The notes under the pieces: generated by a model | The model's database searches: none | The model's input: only the letters and a program-made list of their open reading frames with translations | Told to the model about the DNA's origin: nothing | From: SIG644 sp045613985 | Lineage (GTDB): Bacteria; Bacillota; Clostridia; Oscillospirales; CAG-272 | Assembly: GCA_045613985.1 (NCBI GenBank) | Contig: JAZLCA010000082.1 | Span: forward strand, 1 to 37,539 | Direction of reading: 5' to 3' | Length of the DNA: 37,539 nucleotides | Shown: positions 16,239-24,121 of the stretch, piece after piece | Layout of the letters: every line of letters starts with the position of its first letter | Numbering within the stretch: position 1 is the stretch's first letter | Made by a program: the position numbers and the translations under genes

Positions 16239-17279
16239 TCAAAGCGAACAAATGAGCTGCTCCAGGGGGGCGTAGCCCGACACGGACAATTTTAACGCCG
16301 CGTCGGCCTTGTGGCAGGCCGCGATCATGCGGCGGACGGTCTCCTCGCCGGCGGCCGCGGCGCTTTTGCGGTAAAGAGAAACCTTGTATTCGTGCAATTT
16401 GAGAGTGCTTGCCACCTCGGCAGGCGTTTTTCCTTCCTTTGTGAGAAGCAGAACGGACAGCATATCACAGCCGGTGCGGATGACCTCGGACAAAATGAAC
16501 AGAGGCTCGGTGCGACGGAATTTCAGATCGGAAAGAATATCCAGCGCCCGCGCGGTGTTGCGCTCCATCAAGGCGCCCGTGAAGGCGAAGGCATCGTATT
16601 CGGCAGTAGAGCAGGCCGCCGTACGGATGTCCTCGGCGGTGACGCTCGTGCGGCCGTGCGACAGGGTGTAGTAGCTGATCTTGTCGATCTCACTGGCCAG
16701 CGTCATCATGTTTCGGCCGCAACTGTCGATGAGTGTCTGGCACACCTCGGGCGTTGCAGAGGCACCGTTGTGCTCAAAGTGGCGGATACACCAGCCGATC
16801 AGCTTTTGAGGAGTGCATCGCTCGTAGCGGACGGGGCGCAAAACGGCGCACAGCTTGGACAGCGTGGCCGAGGGGCGCTTGGGAAGATAGCCCTCGTCCA
16901 ATCCTCCCGAGGCGACGGGAAGCAGGACGGTATTGTAGTCGTATTCCTCAAGATCCTCCAGCACCTCGCACAGCGCATCCAGCTCGCTTTGGCGCAGAGA
17001 AGTGATATCCAATCCGCGCAGCAGAATGACCTTGCGGTCGGCCATCATGGGAAAAGACATCAGAGCGGAACGCAGCTTTTCAGCATGAAAATCGAGGGCG
17101 TCGATGATAATTTCATTAAAGCAGGCAAAGGAGGGATCGCCCAGCAGCGTTTCGCGGGCGTAGGTAACGGCGAGATTTTTGAGGTAGTCCTCCTCGCCGA
17201 ACAAGAGATATCCCGTGGCGGGATTGGACTTGACCTCGCGGCGGAAATCGGCGTCTTTCAAAAGATTCAATTCGGCCAT
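16239..17279 (-). CDS. holA: DNA polymerase III delta subunit
   Basis: A 346-residue HolA protein, the clamp-loader subunit that opens the beta sliding clamp. The N-terminal region carries YLLFGEEDYLKNLAV, the family's degenerate P-loop-like segment, then FNEIIID, ALMSFPMMADRKVILLRG, and a helical region with GRNMMTLASEIDKISYYT and the C-terminal collar domain. Length fits the Firmicutes YqeN family. The start has an excellent SD (GGAGGTGAT, 3 nt before ATG), and a sigma-A promoter lies 33 nt further upstream. Transcribed alone. The DnaA-box cluster lies just beyond its stop. Confidence 0.92.
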   Translation of the reverse strand: MAELNLLKDADFRREVKSNPATGYLLFGEEDYLKNLAVTYARETLLGDPSFACFNEIIIDALDFHAEKLRSALMSFPMMADRKVILLRGLDITSLRQSELDALCEVLEDLEEYDYNTVLLPVASGGLDEGYLPKRPSATLSKLCAVLRPVRYERCTPQKLIGWCIRHFEHNGASATPEVCQTLIDSCGRNMMTLASEIDKISYYTLSHGRTSVTAEDIRTAACSTAEYDAFAFTGALMERNTARALDILSDLKFRRTEPLFILSEVIRTGCDMLSVLLLTKEGKTPAEVASTLKLHEYKVSLYRKSAAAAGEETVRRMIAACHKADAALKLSVSGYAPLEQLICSL

Positions 17280-17311
17280 GGGATCACCTCCGGTGATTTT
17301 TCGTTGGGTAT

Positions 17312-17340
17312 ATTATAGCATATTTATTTCAGGAGTGCAA
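17312..17340 (-). promoter_or_regulatory. Sigma-A promoter of holA
   Basis: On minus, TTGCAC (17340-17335), 17 nt, TATAAT (17317-17312), 33 nt upstream of the holA ATG. Confidence 0.82.
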
Positions 17341-17387
17341 GGTGTTTTTTTTCGGCGGGGGAGAAATATGTTTGGCTAAGCTTTCTA

Positions 17388-17900
17388 CAGCTTCTCCTGC
17401 CCACGCTCACACTGCTGCGCGCGTTCGCTGTACCGGCTTTGATGTTACTTCTTGTGTCGTGACAAGAAGTAACCTAGAAACACGCCCAGGCGTTCCCCCT
17501 GGGAACTTCCCAGCATCCCGACGGCTTTGAGAGAGCCGTCGGGGCTTTTGCCCTCGCAAAGCTCCTCCATCTGCGTGGCATATATCCCATGCGCAGATGG
17601 GTTCGCAGGGCAAAAGCTTTTGCTGTCCCGTCCGGTTTCAACTTTCGTCGGTCACGGGGAAAGAGGCAGGAGCTATCGTTTTTTGTAAAGGCAAAGTCCG
17701 AGCGACTCCCGTGTTTGCAAGTTTCTTTAACTTGCAAACGCAAGCGCTGAAGTTGCCCACTTTTGCGTCTTGCTGCGCGGCTTGCCGCGCAGCAAGACGT
17801 GGCATCCACACCGCACAGCGCGGCGCGTCAGCTGTACGCGCGTCGAGAGGGAAAGTTGTCCAAACTTTACTCCCTCCTCATACACCTGACACGAAAAATT
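17388..17900. repeat. Dispersed repeat, copy C
   Basis: Fills the 734-nt gap between holA and the GH92 gene, apart from the two promoters. The left end CAGCTTCTCCTGCCCACGC then CTCACACTGCTGCGCGCG matches copies A and B; the DNA then shows the hairpin TTACTTCTTGTGTCGTGAC, a GACGGC/GCCGTC hairpin, and the inner hairpin built on CCATCTGCG/CGCAGATGG that is also in copy D. It continues with GCTTTTGCTGTCCCGTCCG and GAAGTTGCCCACTTTTGCG, both near-identical to copy D in reverse. The right end is diverged. No genuine gene is visible. Confidence 0.75.
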
Positions 17901-17922
17901 TACACTTCCACCAAAAAAGCTG

Positions 17923-17951
17923 TTGAATTTTCCCCTATACTATGGTATAAT
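17923..17951 (+). promoter_or_regulatory. Sigma-A promoter of the GH92 gene
   Basis: TTGAAT (17923-17928), 17 nt, TATAAT (17946-17951), 62 nt before the start at 18014. Confidence 0.8.
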
Positions 17952-18013
17952 ACTAAACAATCCGGAGACACCGTCTCTCCCATCACATAAAAAATCCAAT
18001 TTGGAGGGTTATC

Positions 18014-19978
18014 ATGAAGTACATCCCTTACGTTAACATCAAAATGGGTACCAAATCCATTCCGCGCCGTTCCTACGGTAATGCACTGCCTCTGACGCAG
18101 ATCCCCTTCGGTATGGCTCCGTTCTGCATTCAGACCGAAAGCCGCGAGGGTTGGTTCTACCATCCCGAGCACGAATTTGCCGAGGGCGTTCGCCTGACGC
18201 ACCAGCCCAGCCCCTGGATCAACGACTACGGCACCTTCCTGATGACGCCCCAGAACGACGTCATCGCCAACACCGCTGCGGGTGCTTGGTCGGGTTACCG
18301 CATTCAGGATTCGGTTCAGCGCCCCGATTACCTCAAGCTGACCTTCCTGCGCTCGAACTGCACCTTTGAATTGACCCCCACCGAGCGCGGTGCCGCCATT
18401 CGTCTGACCTTTGGCGACGACCGTCCTTCCTTCCTGTCCTTCTTCCCCACCAAGGGTAACTATACCTATCGCTTCGACGAAAAGACCAACACCCTTTTCG
18501 GTACGACCGACGGTCACAGCATGGATATCGCCGTTGATTTCAAGATGTACTTTGCCGTTCGCTTCCTGGGCGACGTCGTTGATCACGAGCGCACCTACCA
18601 AGCGGGTGAGGGCAGAAGTGCTTGCATCCACGTCGGTCTGAAGAACCGCGTTGTCGAGGCTCGCCTTGGCATTTCCTACATCAGCGAGGAGATGGCTGTT
18701 GCCGCGATGGATCGCGAGTGCGGAAACCTCGACTTTGACGTCATTCGCAACATGGCCGAGAACAACTGGGAGGAAAAGCTGCACCGCATCGAGATCGAAA
18801 CGGACGACGAGAAGCAGATGAGAACCTTCTACTCCTGCCTGTACCGTCCCTTCCTGTTCCCCCACAAGGCATACGAGCTGGATGCCGAGGGCAAGCCCGT
18901 TCACTACACCCCCGCGGACGGCAAGACCCGTCCCGGCGTTCGCTACACCGACAACGGCTTCTGGGATACCTACCGTACCGTTTACCCCCTGTACACCCTG
19001 ATCGCCCGCGACGAGTTTGCTGAAATGCTCGAGGGCTTTGTCAACGATTATCTGGAATGCGGCTGGCTGCCCAGATGGCCTTCCTTGGGTGAGGTCGGCT
19101 GTATGCCCAGTACCCTGATCGACGCCGTCATCGCCGAGGCTGCCGTCAATGGCATCGGTTCCCGCGAGGTTCTGGAGAATGCTCTGAAGGGTATGCTCCA
19201 CCACGCCAACAACGACGCTCCCGACCGTCGCTACGGTCGTAACGGCGCGACTTCCTATCTCAAATACGGCTATATGCCTCGCAACGAGCAGCGCGAGTCG
19301 GTCAACCTGACGCAGGACAGCGCGTACGGTGACTGGTGCATCGCTACCGTCGCCAAGGTTCTGGGACATGACGAGCTGGTGGACGAGTACATGGCTCGCT
19401 CCAAGAACTACAAGAACATTTTCGATCCCATCAGCGGATTTATGCGCGGCCGCGATACCGAGGGTAAGATGGCAGAATTCTTCGATCCTTGCTCTTGGGG
19501 CGGAGAATACACCGAGGGCTCGGCATGGCAGAACTCGTTTGCCGTTCCTCACGATATCGAGGGTCTGGCAGAGCTGCACGGCGGTAAGGATAAGCTGATC
19601 GCAAAGCTGGACGAGCTGTTCAACACGCCTCCCAAGTACCGTGTATTCGGCTACAACAACGAGATCCACGAGATGACCGAGATGGCGGCTGTGGACTTTG
19701 GTCAGATGGCCATTTCCAACCAGCCTTCCTTCCACCTGCCCTTCATCTTTGCCGCTCTTGGCGCGCAGGATAAGACCAACTATTGGGCTAAGAAGCTGGC
19801 CATGGAAGCATTCCATCCCGGCGACGACGGTTATCCCGGCGACGAGGACAACGGCACGACCTCGGCATGGTTCATCTTTGCCACCATCGGTCAGTATCGC
19901 CTGTGCCCCGGTAAGACGGAGTGGATCAAGTGCGAGCGACTTGTTAAGTCGGTGAAGATTCTTGGTAAAGAAATTTAA
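18014..19978 (+). CDS. Glycoside hydrolase family 92 (alpha-mannosidase-like), intracellular
   Basis: A 654-residue GH92 enzyme, a family of Ca-dependent exo-alpha-mannosidases. Conserved segments in order: N-terminal beta-sandwich with GNALPLTQIPFGM and EGVRLTHQPSPWINDYG; the (alpha/alpha)6 domain with FWDTYRTVYPLY, GWLPRWPS..GCMPSTLIDAVIAEA, YTEGSAWQNSFAVPHD (the glutamate is the likely general acid) and NQPSFHLPFIF; and the terminal GDEDNGTTSAWFIF acid cluster near residue 610 (likely general base and Ca site). It lacks a signal peptide, unlike most Bacteroides GH92 enzymes, so it would act in the cytosol on imported manno-oligosaccharides or a related alpha-linked substrate. SD TTGGAGGG precedes the ATG. 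No sugar transporter is beside it. Confidence 0.93.
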   Translation: MKYIPYVNIKMGTKSIPRRSYGNALPLTQIPFGMAPFCIQTESREGWFYHPEHEFAEGVRLTHQPSPWINDYGTFLMTPQNDVIANTAAGAWSGYRIQDSVQRPDYLKLTFLRSNCTFELTPTERGAAIRLTFGDDRPSFLSFFPTKGNYTYRFDEKTNTLFGTTDGHSMDIAVDFKMYFAVRFLGDVVDHERTYQAGEGRSACIHVGLKNRVVEARLGISYISEEMAVAAMDRECGNLDFDVIRNMAENNWEEKLHRIEIETDDEKQMRTFYSCLYRPFLFPHKAYELDAEGKPVHYTPADGKTRPGVRYTDNGFWDTYRTVYPLYTLIARDEFAEMLEGFVNDYLECGWLPRWPSLGEVGCMPSTLIDAVIAEAAVNGIGSREVLENALKGMLHHANNDAPDRRYGRNGATSYLKYGYMPRNEQRESVNLTQDSAYGDWCIATVAKVLGHDELVDEYMARSKNYKNIFDPISGFMRGRDTEGKMAEFFDPCSWGGEYTEGSAWQNSFAVPHDIEGLAELHGGKDKLIAKLDELFNTPPKYRVFGYNNEIHEMTEMAAVDFGQMAISNQPSFHLPFIFAALGAQDKTNYWAKKLAMEAFHPGDDGYPGDEDNGTTSAWFIFATIGQYRLCPGKTEWIKCERLVKSVKILGKEI

Positions 19979-20019
19979 TTTTTAGATTTGATTTTTTGCG
20001 GGGGGCTGTTCGGTTTGAG

Positions 20020-20110
20020 CAGTCCCTTGCTGCGTTTGGCGGTGGAGCTGAATTTTATGCAACTTCTTGTCGGGGCTTGCACAGCTTCGCGCCCGTTCGC
20101 AGAAAAACCG
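20020..20110. repeat. Possible fragment of the dispersed repeat
   Basis: In the 185-nt gap before the cardiolipin synthase gene, CAACTTCTTGTCGGGGCTTG and CACAGCTTCGCGCCCGTTCG resemble an end of the family (AACTTCTTTTACGGCCTCG, GCACAGC). Only one arm is present, and no clear promoter was seen here. Confidence 0.4.
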
Positions 20111-20163
20111 TATAAAATCCCGCGTTCCCCACATCATAAATCCAAAAAGAAAGGAGCATTACC

Positions 20164-21714
20164 ATGGCGCAAAAACAGCCCAAATCCCGCCGCGTGCGGC
20201 ATCTCTCCCATAGGATCCTCAACCGTATCACACTGACCGCCCTGCTTCTCGCCGTCCAACTTGCCTGGCTTGCCTGGTTTATGCTCAGCCTGTCCCAGTA
20301 TGCCGTCGGCATTTCGCTGTTTTTTTCGATATTGAGCGTTGCTCTTGCCCTGTTCATCGTGCGAAGGGAAGACAACCCGGCCTATAAAATCAGCTGGATC
20401 TTGGTGCTGTGCGCCTTGCCTTTGTTTGGGCTGTTGATCTATCTTGTGTTCGGTAACAAACAGCTCTCGCGGCGATTGCAGCGCAAGATCGAAGCGGTGG
20501 AGCGCGCCCATCCCACCCCGCCGCCCGACGATCCTGTGTGCGATGTGCCGCCCCGCTTTGCCGCCACTTGCCATTATCTGACGAAAGTCAGCGGTGCTCC
20601 TGCCTACAAGGATACCGACGTCACCTATTATTCGCTGGGGGATGAGCTGCTTCCCGCACTGATTGAGGATCTCAAAATCGCCAAACGCTATATTTTCCTG
20701 GAATATTTCATCATCGCAGAGGGTAAAATGTTGGATGAGATATTTGGTGTGTTGGAGTGCAAGGCCAGGGAAGGCGTAGATGTGCGCATCATTTACGACG
20801 ACATCGGATGCGAGGCCGCGATGCCTCTGACCTTTGTCGCCCGCGCGGAAAAGCATGGCATCAAAACGCTGGGCTTTAACCGCATCCTCCCGTTTTTGTC
20901 CATCGTCATGAACCACCGCGACCACCGCAAATACACCGTCATCGACGGCCGTATTGCCTACACGGGCGGCATCAATATCGCGGACGAGTATATCAATCAA
21001 AAAGTCAGATTCGGCCACTGGAAGGACACCGGGCTTCGCCTCGAGGGCAGAGCCGTGGACAGCTTTGTCTATATGTTCCTCAAGCTGTGGAATGCTTTTC
21101 GTCCCACCGAGGAGGATTATACTCCCTTTTTAGCCGACGGAACGGCCGTGTATGGCAAGGATGCTCCTGCGGCGGTCATCCCCTATTCGGACTCCCCCTT
21201 GGACAACGAGCACGTGGGTGAGACGGTGTATCTGGAGATTCTCGCCCAGGCCGAGGACTACGTTTATATTTTCACCCCCTATCTCATCATCGACAGCGAG
21301 CTGGAGACCGCTCTTTGCACGGCGGCCAAGCGAGGCGTGGACGTGCGAATTGCCACCCCGGGCATTCCCGATAAAAAGATCGCCTATCGCTTGACGCGCT
21401 CCTATTATCCCGCGCTTTTGCGGGCAGGCGTCCGCATTTTTGAGTACACTCCCGGCTTTTTGCACGCCAAAAGCTTTGTTTGCGACGATAAGATCGCTGC
21501 TGTCGGAACCATCAATCTGGATTTTCGCAGCTTGTATCTTCACTTTGAATGCGGCACGCTGCTGTACGGCGGCCGCGCGGTAGCGGATTTGAAAAAAGAC
21601 TATCTTGACACCCTGCAAAAGTGCCGCGAGGCAGCCAGCCATCACATCCGCCGCCCCCGTCTTTTGCGCGATCTGTTCGACGCTGTTTTGCGAGCGCTCA
21701 GTCCGCTGTTCTGA
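20164..21714 (+). CDS. cls: Cardiolipin synthase (phospholipase D family)
   Basis: A 516-residue membrane enzyme that condenses two phosphatidylglycerols to cardiolipin and glycerol. Two N-terminal membrane segments (about residues 24-45 and 49-66) and a third near 74-94 lead to the catalytic part with two HKD motifs: H254-K256-D261 in HRKYTVIDG followed by GGINIADEY, and H434-K436-D441 in LHAKSFVCDD followed by GTINLDFRS. The layout and length match bacterial ClsA. SD AAAGGAGC is upstream of the ATG. The basic N-terminus (QKQPKSRRVRHLSHR) is cytosolic. Monocistronic; no terminator identified. Confidence 0.95.
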   Translation: MAQKQPKSRRVRHLSHRILNRITLTALLLAVQLAWLAWFMLSLSQYAVGISLFFSILSVALALFIVRREDNPAYKISWILVLCALPLFGLLIYLVFGNKQLSRRLQRKIEAVERAHPTPPPDDPVCDVPPRFAATCHYLTKVSGAPAYKDTDVTYYSLGDELLPALIEDLKIAKRYIFLEYFIIAEGKMLDEIFGVLECKAREGVDVRIIYDDIGCEAAMPLTFVARAEKHGIKTLGFNRILPFLSIVMNHRDHRKYTVIDGRIAYTGGINIADEYINQKVRFGHWKDTGLRLEGRAVDSFVYMFLKLWNAFRPTEEDYTPFLADGTAVYGKDAPAAVIPYSDSPLDNEHVGETVYLEILAQAEDYVYIFTPYLIIDSELETALCTAAKRGVDVRIATPGIPDKKIAYRLTRSYYPALLRAGVRIFEYTPGFLHAKSFVCDDKIAAVGTINLDFRSLYLHFECGTLLYGGRAVADLKKDYLDTLQKCREAASHHIRRPRLLRDLFDAVLRALSPLF

Positions 21715-21750
21715 GGCTTTGTGGAATATGGAGAAAATCGCGCCGAGGCA

Positions 21751-21779
21751 TTGACAAGTGAGGACAAATCATGTACAAT
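21751..21779 (+). promoter_or_regulatory. Sigma-A promoter of the DUF1292 gene
   Basis: TTGACA (21751-21756), 17 nt, TACAAT (21774-21779), 62 nt before the start at 21842. The transcript may continue into the 6S-like RNA. Confidence 0.82.
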
Positions 21780-21841
21780 AAGGGTACCGACCGAGACATC
21801 GGCGGATTACACTATGAAAACAGAAACGGAGGATTTTCCGT

Positions 21842-22153
21842 ATGAGCGAACAGAACAAGCTGCCCGAGGAAGAGGTAGAGAAATTCACCCTGACCGACGA
21901 AGAGGGCAACGAAATTGATTTTGAGCTGATCGGCTCGGGCGAGGTCGACGGCGTGATGTATTACGCCATGATCCCCGCAGAGGAAGCCGCAGACGAAAAC
22001 CGCGATACCTTTGAATACGTTATTCTCAAGAGCGAGGTGGACGAAAACGGCGATGAGTCGCTGTTCACCATCGACGACGACGAAGAGTTCGACCGCGTGG
22101 CCGATTTCTTCGACGATATGTTCTCGACCGTCGATTTCGACGCCGAGGGCTGA
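21842..22153 (+). CDS. DUF1292 family protein
   Basis: A 103-residue, very acidic protein of the DUF1292 (YrzB-like) family: FTLTDEEGNEIDFELIGSGEVDGVMYYAMIPAEE, then YVILKSEVDENGDESLFTIDDDEEFDRVADFFDDMF. In Firmicutes such genes often sit near the Holliday-junction resolvase yrrK and alaS; here it stands alone. Function is unknown. SD CGGAGG precedes the ATG. The probable 6S RNA begins about 15 nt after the stop with no recognisable promoter between. Confidence 0.9.
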   Translation: MSEQNKLPEEEVEKFTLTDEEGNEIDFELIGSGEVDGVMYYAMIPAEEAADENRDTFEYVILKSEVDENGDESLFTIDDDEEFDRVADFFDDMFSTVDFDAEG

Positions 22154-22167
22154 TCCCACAGAAAAAA

Positions 22168-22383
22168 TTCCTGCTTAGTGCGTGATGGTCGGATATTAGG
22201 ACCTACGAATGAATAAAGGAGCCCGGAGAATGGTTCCGCGGTGGTTTGCAGACCTCCCGCTCTTTCCCCGATTGACTTGTCTCGGCAGAAGATGCGGACG
22301 CTGGGAGCAGTAAAGCCACGGACAGGGCGCCGCCTTGCTTGGGGCAGGGTTTCTCAATTCCGGTCACACGGCTCGGCGGGATT
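22168..22383 (+). ncRNA. ssrS: Probable 6S RNA
   Basis: A 216-nt non-coding segment that folds as one long hairpin with a central bubble, the 6S hallmark. Closing stem: 22169-22174 with 22376-22381, CGTG 22181-22184 with CACG 22367-22370, and 22186-22192 with 22360-22366 (7 bp, two G-U). After a large unpaired centre, the terminal arm pairs CCGCGG-rich DNA at 22236 with CCACGG near 22317, CTCCC 22254-22258 with GGGAG 22303-22307, and ends in an apical CCGA/TCGG hairpin. The CCGCGGTGG block resembles CCGCGGTTGG of Escherichia coli 6S RNA. 6S RNA mimics an open promoter and binds sigma-70-type polymerase. Assignment rests on structure and motif memory; a leader riboswitch of the next gene is the alternative. 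Confidence 0.65.
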
Positions 22384-22420
22384 AAAAAAGTTCCTCGGAC
22401 GCCGTCCGAGGAACTTTTTT
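22384..22420 (+). terminator. Strong symmetric terminator after the structured RNA
   Basis: A6, stem GTTCCTCGGAC/GTCCGAGGAAC (11 bp, 3-nt loop), T6. It ends the 6S-like RNA and insulates the aldolase gene downstream; its symmetry lets it act in both directions. Confidence 0.92.
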
Positions 22421-22468
22421 GTTATGATCAACGATACTTAAGATATAAATAAAAGGAGCATACATACC

Positions 22469-23428
22469 ATGGACGTAATCAAAGAATTATCCCTGATTGG
22501 CCTTGTGCCGGTCATTAAAATCGACGACGCAAAGGACTCCGCACCCTTGGCCAAAGCTCTGTACGACGGAGGCTTGCCCTGCGCCGAGGTCACCTTCCGC
22601 ACCGCTGCCGCCGCTGAGGCCATCGCCGAGATGGTCAAGGCTTGCCCCGATATGCTGGTGGGCGCGGGTACGGTGCTCACCACCGCCCAGGTGGACGAGG
22701 CCGTTGCCGCGGGTGCCAAGTTTATCGTCAGCCCCGGACTCAATCCCACGGTTGTCAAGTATTGCGTGGAAAAGGACATCCCTGTGATGCCCGGCATCAA
22801 CAATCCCTCGGGTATTGAGCAGGCCATGGAGCTGGGACTCAAGGTTGTTAAATTCTTCCCGGCCGAGCCCTCGGGCGGTCTCAATATGCTCAAGGCGATG
22901 GCCGCGCCCTACGGCGGCGTTCGCTTTATGCCGACGGGCGGTATCAGCCCCGCCAACGTGGGCGATTATCTGGCATGGAACCGCATCATCGCGTGCGGCG
23001 GCAGCTGGATGGTTCCTCCCAAAATGCTGGAGTCGGGTGACTTTGAAGGCATCCAAAAGCTGGCGCGCGAGGCGGTCGATATCATGCTGAATCTGCGCTT
23101 CGAGCATTTGGGCATCAACTGCGCCGACGAGGCGGAGTGCCGCGAGAGCGCCGCAACCGCCGACCGTTTGTTCGGTTATGCAAGCAGAGAGATTCCCGTT
23201 TCCATTTTTGCCGGCAAGCCGCTGGAATTTATGAAGGCACCCGGCAGAGGCAAGATGGGACACGTCGCCATTGCTACGCCAAACATTGACCGTGCGGTGT
23301 ATCACCTGACGCGCAGAGGGGCCAAGTTTGACGAGTCCTCGGCGCAGTACGACAAGGACGGTTCCTTGAAGTTTATCTATATTGCCGATGAGATCGCAGG
23401 ATTTGCATATCATTTGGTGAAGGGTTAA
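22469..23428 (+). CDS. KDPG/KHG aldolase fused to a VOC (glyoxalase-like) domain
   Basis: A 319-residue two-domain protein. Residues 1 to about 205 are a class I 2-keto-3-deoxy-6-phosphogluconate/4-hydroxy-2-oxoglutarate aldolase: E40, R44 and T45 (AEVTFRT), GAGTVLT near 67, Schiff-base K128 in VVKFFPAE, and the phosphate-binding PTGGIS and CGGSWMV. Residues from about 208 resemble a vicinal-oxygen-chelate domain (FEHLGINCADEAE, then MGHVAIATPNIDRAVYHL, GFAYHLVKG). The aldolase cleaves KDPG to pyruvate and glyceraldehyde-3-phosphate; the second domain may bind a metal or ligand. No KDG kinase is nearby. SD AAAGGAGC is upstream; a clear promoter was not found. A terminator follows. Confidence 0.9.
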   Translation: MDVIKELSLIGLVPVIKIDDAKDSAPLAKALYDGGLPCAEVTFRTAAAAEAIAEMVKACPDMLVGAGTVLTTAQVDEAVAAGAKFIVSPGLNPTVVKYCVEKDIPVMPGINNPSGIEQAMELGLKVVKFFPAEPSGGLNMLKAMAAPYGGVRFMPTGGISPANVGDYLAWNRIIACGGSWMVPPKMLESGDFEGIQKLAREAVDIMLNLRFEHLGINCADEAECRESAATADRLFGYASREIPVSIFAGKPLEFMKAPGRGKMGHVAIATPNIDRAVYHLTRRGAKFDESSAQYDKDGSLKFIYIADEIAGFAYHLVKG

Positions 23429-23439
23429 TACGAAAGAGC

Positions 23440-23479
23440 AAAAAAGCGGAGTTTTCGAATGGAAACTCCGCTTTTTTTA
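23440..23479 (+). terminator. Intrinsic terminator after the aldolase gene
   Basis: A6, stem AGCGGAGTTT/AAACTCCGCT, T7, directly after the stop at 23428. Confidence 0.92.
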
Positions 23480-23490
23480 CTTGGTCTTTT

Positions 23491-24052
23491 GCAACTTCTT
23501 TTACGGCCTCGCACAGCCCACCTGCGGTGCGCGCGCTCGGGGTGTCGGCGTGAGTGTTCATTCTTTGCCACGCGGCAAAGAACGAACCAAGAAAACGCGC
23601 CAAGGGACCTAATGTCCCTTGGAACCCTGCAGTGCGTCTTTGCGGGCGCGCGGAGCGCGCAGCACGACGCAAAAGTGGACAACTTCAGATTTTGCGAGCA
23701 CGGCTTCAAAAAAGCCGCGCTCACGCAAGGGACACGCAAGCACGACAGCAAAACTTTTTCCCCTTGCTCTACGCGGCCCATTTCACCTAAATTTCAAACA
23801 GAACGAGACAGCAAAAGTCTTACTCTGCTAACCCATCTGCGGGGTGGGATATATGCCCCGCAGATGGAGGAGCTATGCCAAACTATGCTTTTCCGCCGTT
23901 CTTTTTTCAGAACGGCGGACGAGGCAGTTTCCAAAGGCGGCAGCCTTTGGTTCCCTTTCTTTCGCCATTTCTTTGTGGAATGACAAAGAAATGGCATTCC
24001 AGCCAACACCGAGCGCGCACGAAGTGCTGTGCGAGGCCGTAGAAGAAGTTGC
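23491..24052. repeat. Dispersed repeat, copy D, with 27-bp terminal inverted repeats
   Basis: The most intact copy, 562 bp. The ends (23491-23517 and 24026-24052) are inverted repeats agreeing at 26 of 27 positions, starting GCAACTTCTT. Inside are mirror-image subterminal hairpins (CTTTGCC/GGCAAAG; CTTTGTGG/GACAAAG), the CCAAGGGACC/GTCCCTTGG and CCAAAGG/CCTTTGG blocks, a GCCGTTCTT/AAGAACGGC hairpin, and the inner hairpin around CCATCTGCGGGG/CCCCGCAGATGG. It occupies nearly all of the 693-nt gap between convergent genes. No transposase. The structure resembles a miniature inverted-repeat element; a target duplication is not clear. Confidence 0.85.
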
Positions 24053-24064
24053 TTGAAATTCAAC

Positions 24065-24112
24065 AAAAAAAGAATCCCCCGAACCACACTCGCCGCGTGA
24101 TTCGGGGGCAAT
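24065..24112 (-). terminator. Intrinsic terminator of the ACT-to-UroD operon
   Basis: On minus, CCCCCGAATCAC pairs with GTGGTTCGGGGG, followed by a T run (ATTCTTTTTTT), 10 nt after the stop at 24122. Confidence 0.9.
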
Positions 24113-24121
24113 AAAGACAAA

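Noticed and set aside
17900..19816. 638-codon frame on minus opposite the GH92 gene
   Set aside because: Shadow of a high-GC gene with strong codon bias; the plus frame has GH92 motifs, a promoter and SD, this one none.
22154..22468. T-box or other leader riboswitch for the aldolase gene
   Set aside because: The GGTTCCGCGG block is not the T-box AGGGTGGNACCGCG; the fold with a central bubble fits 6S RNA better. Kept as an alternative.
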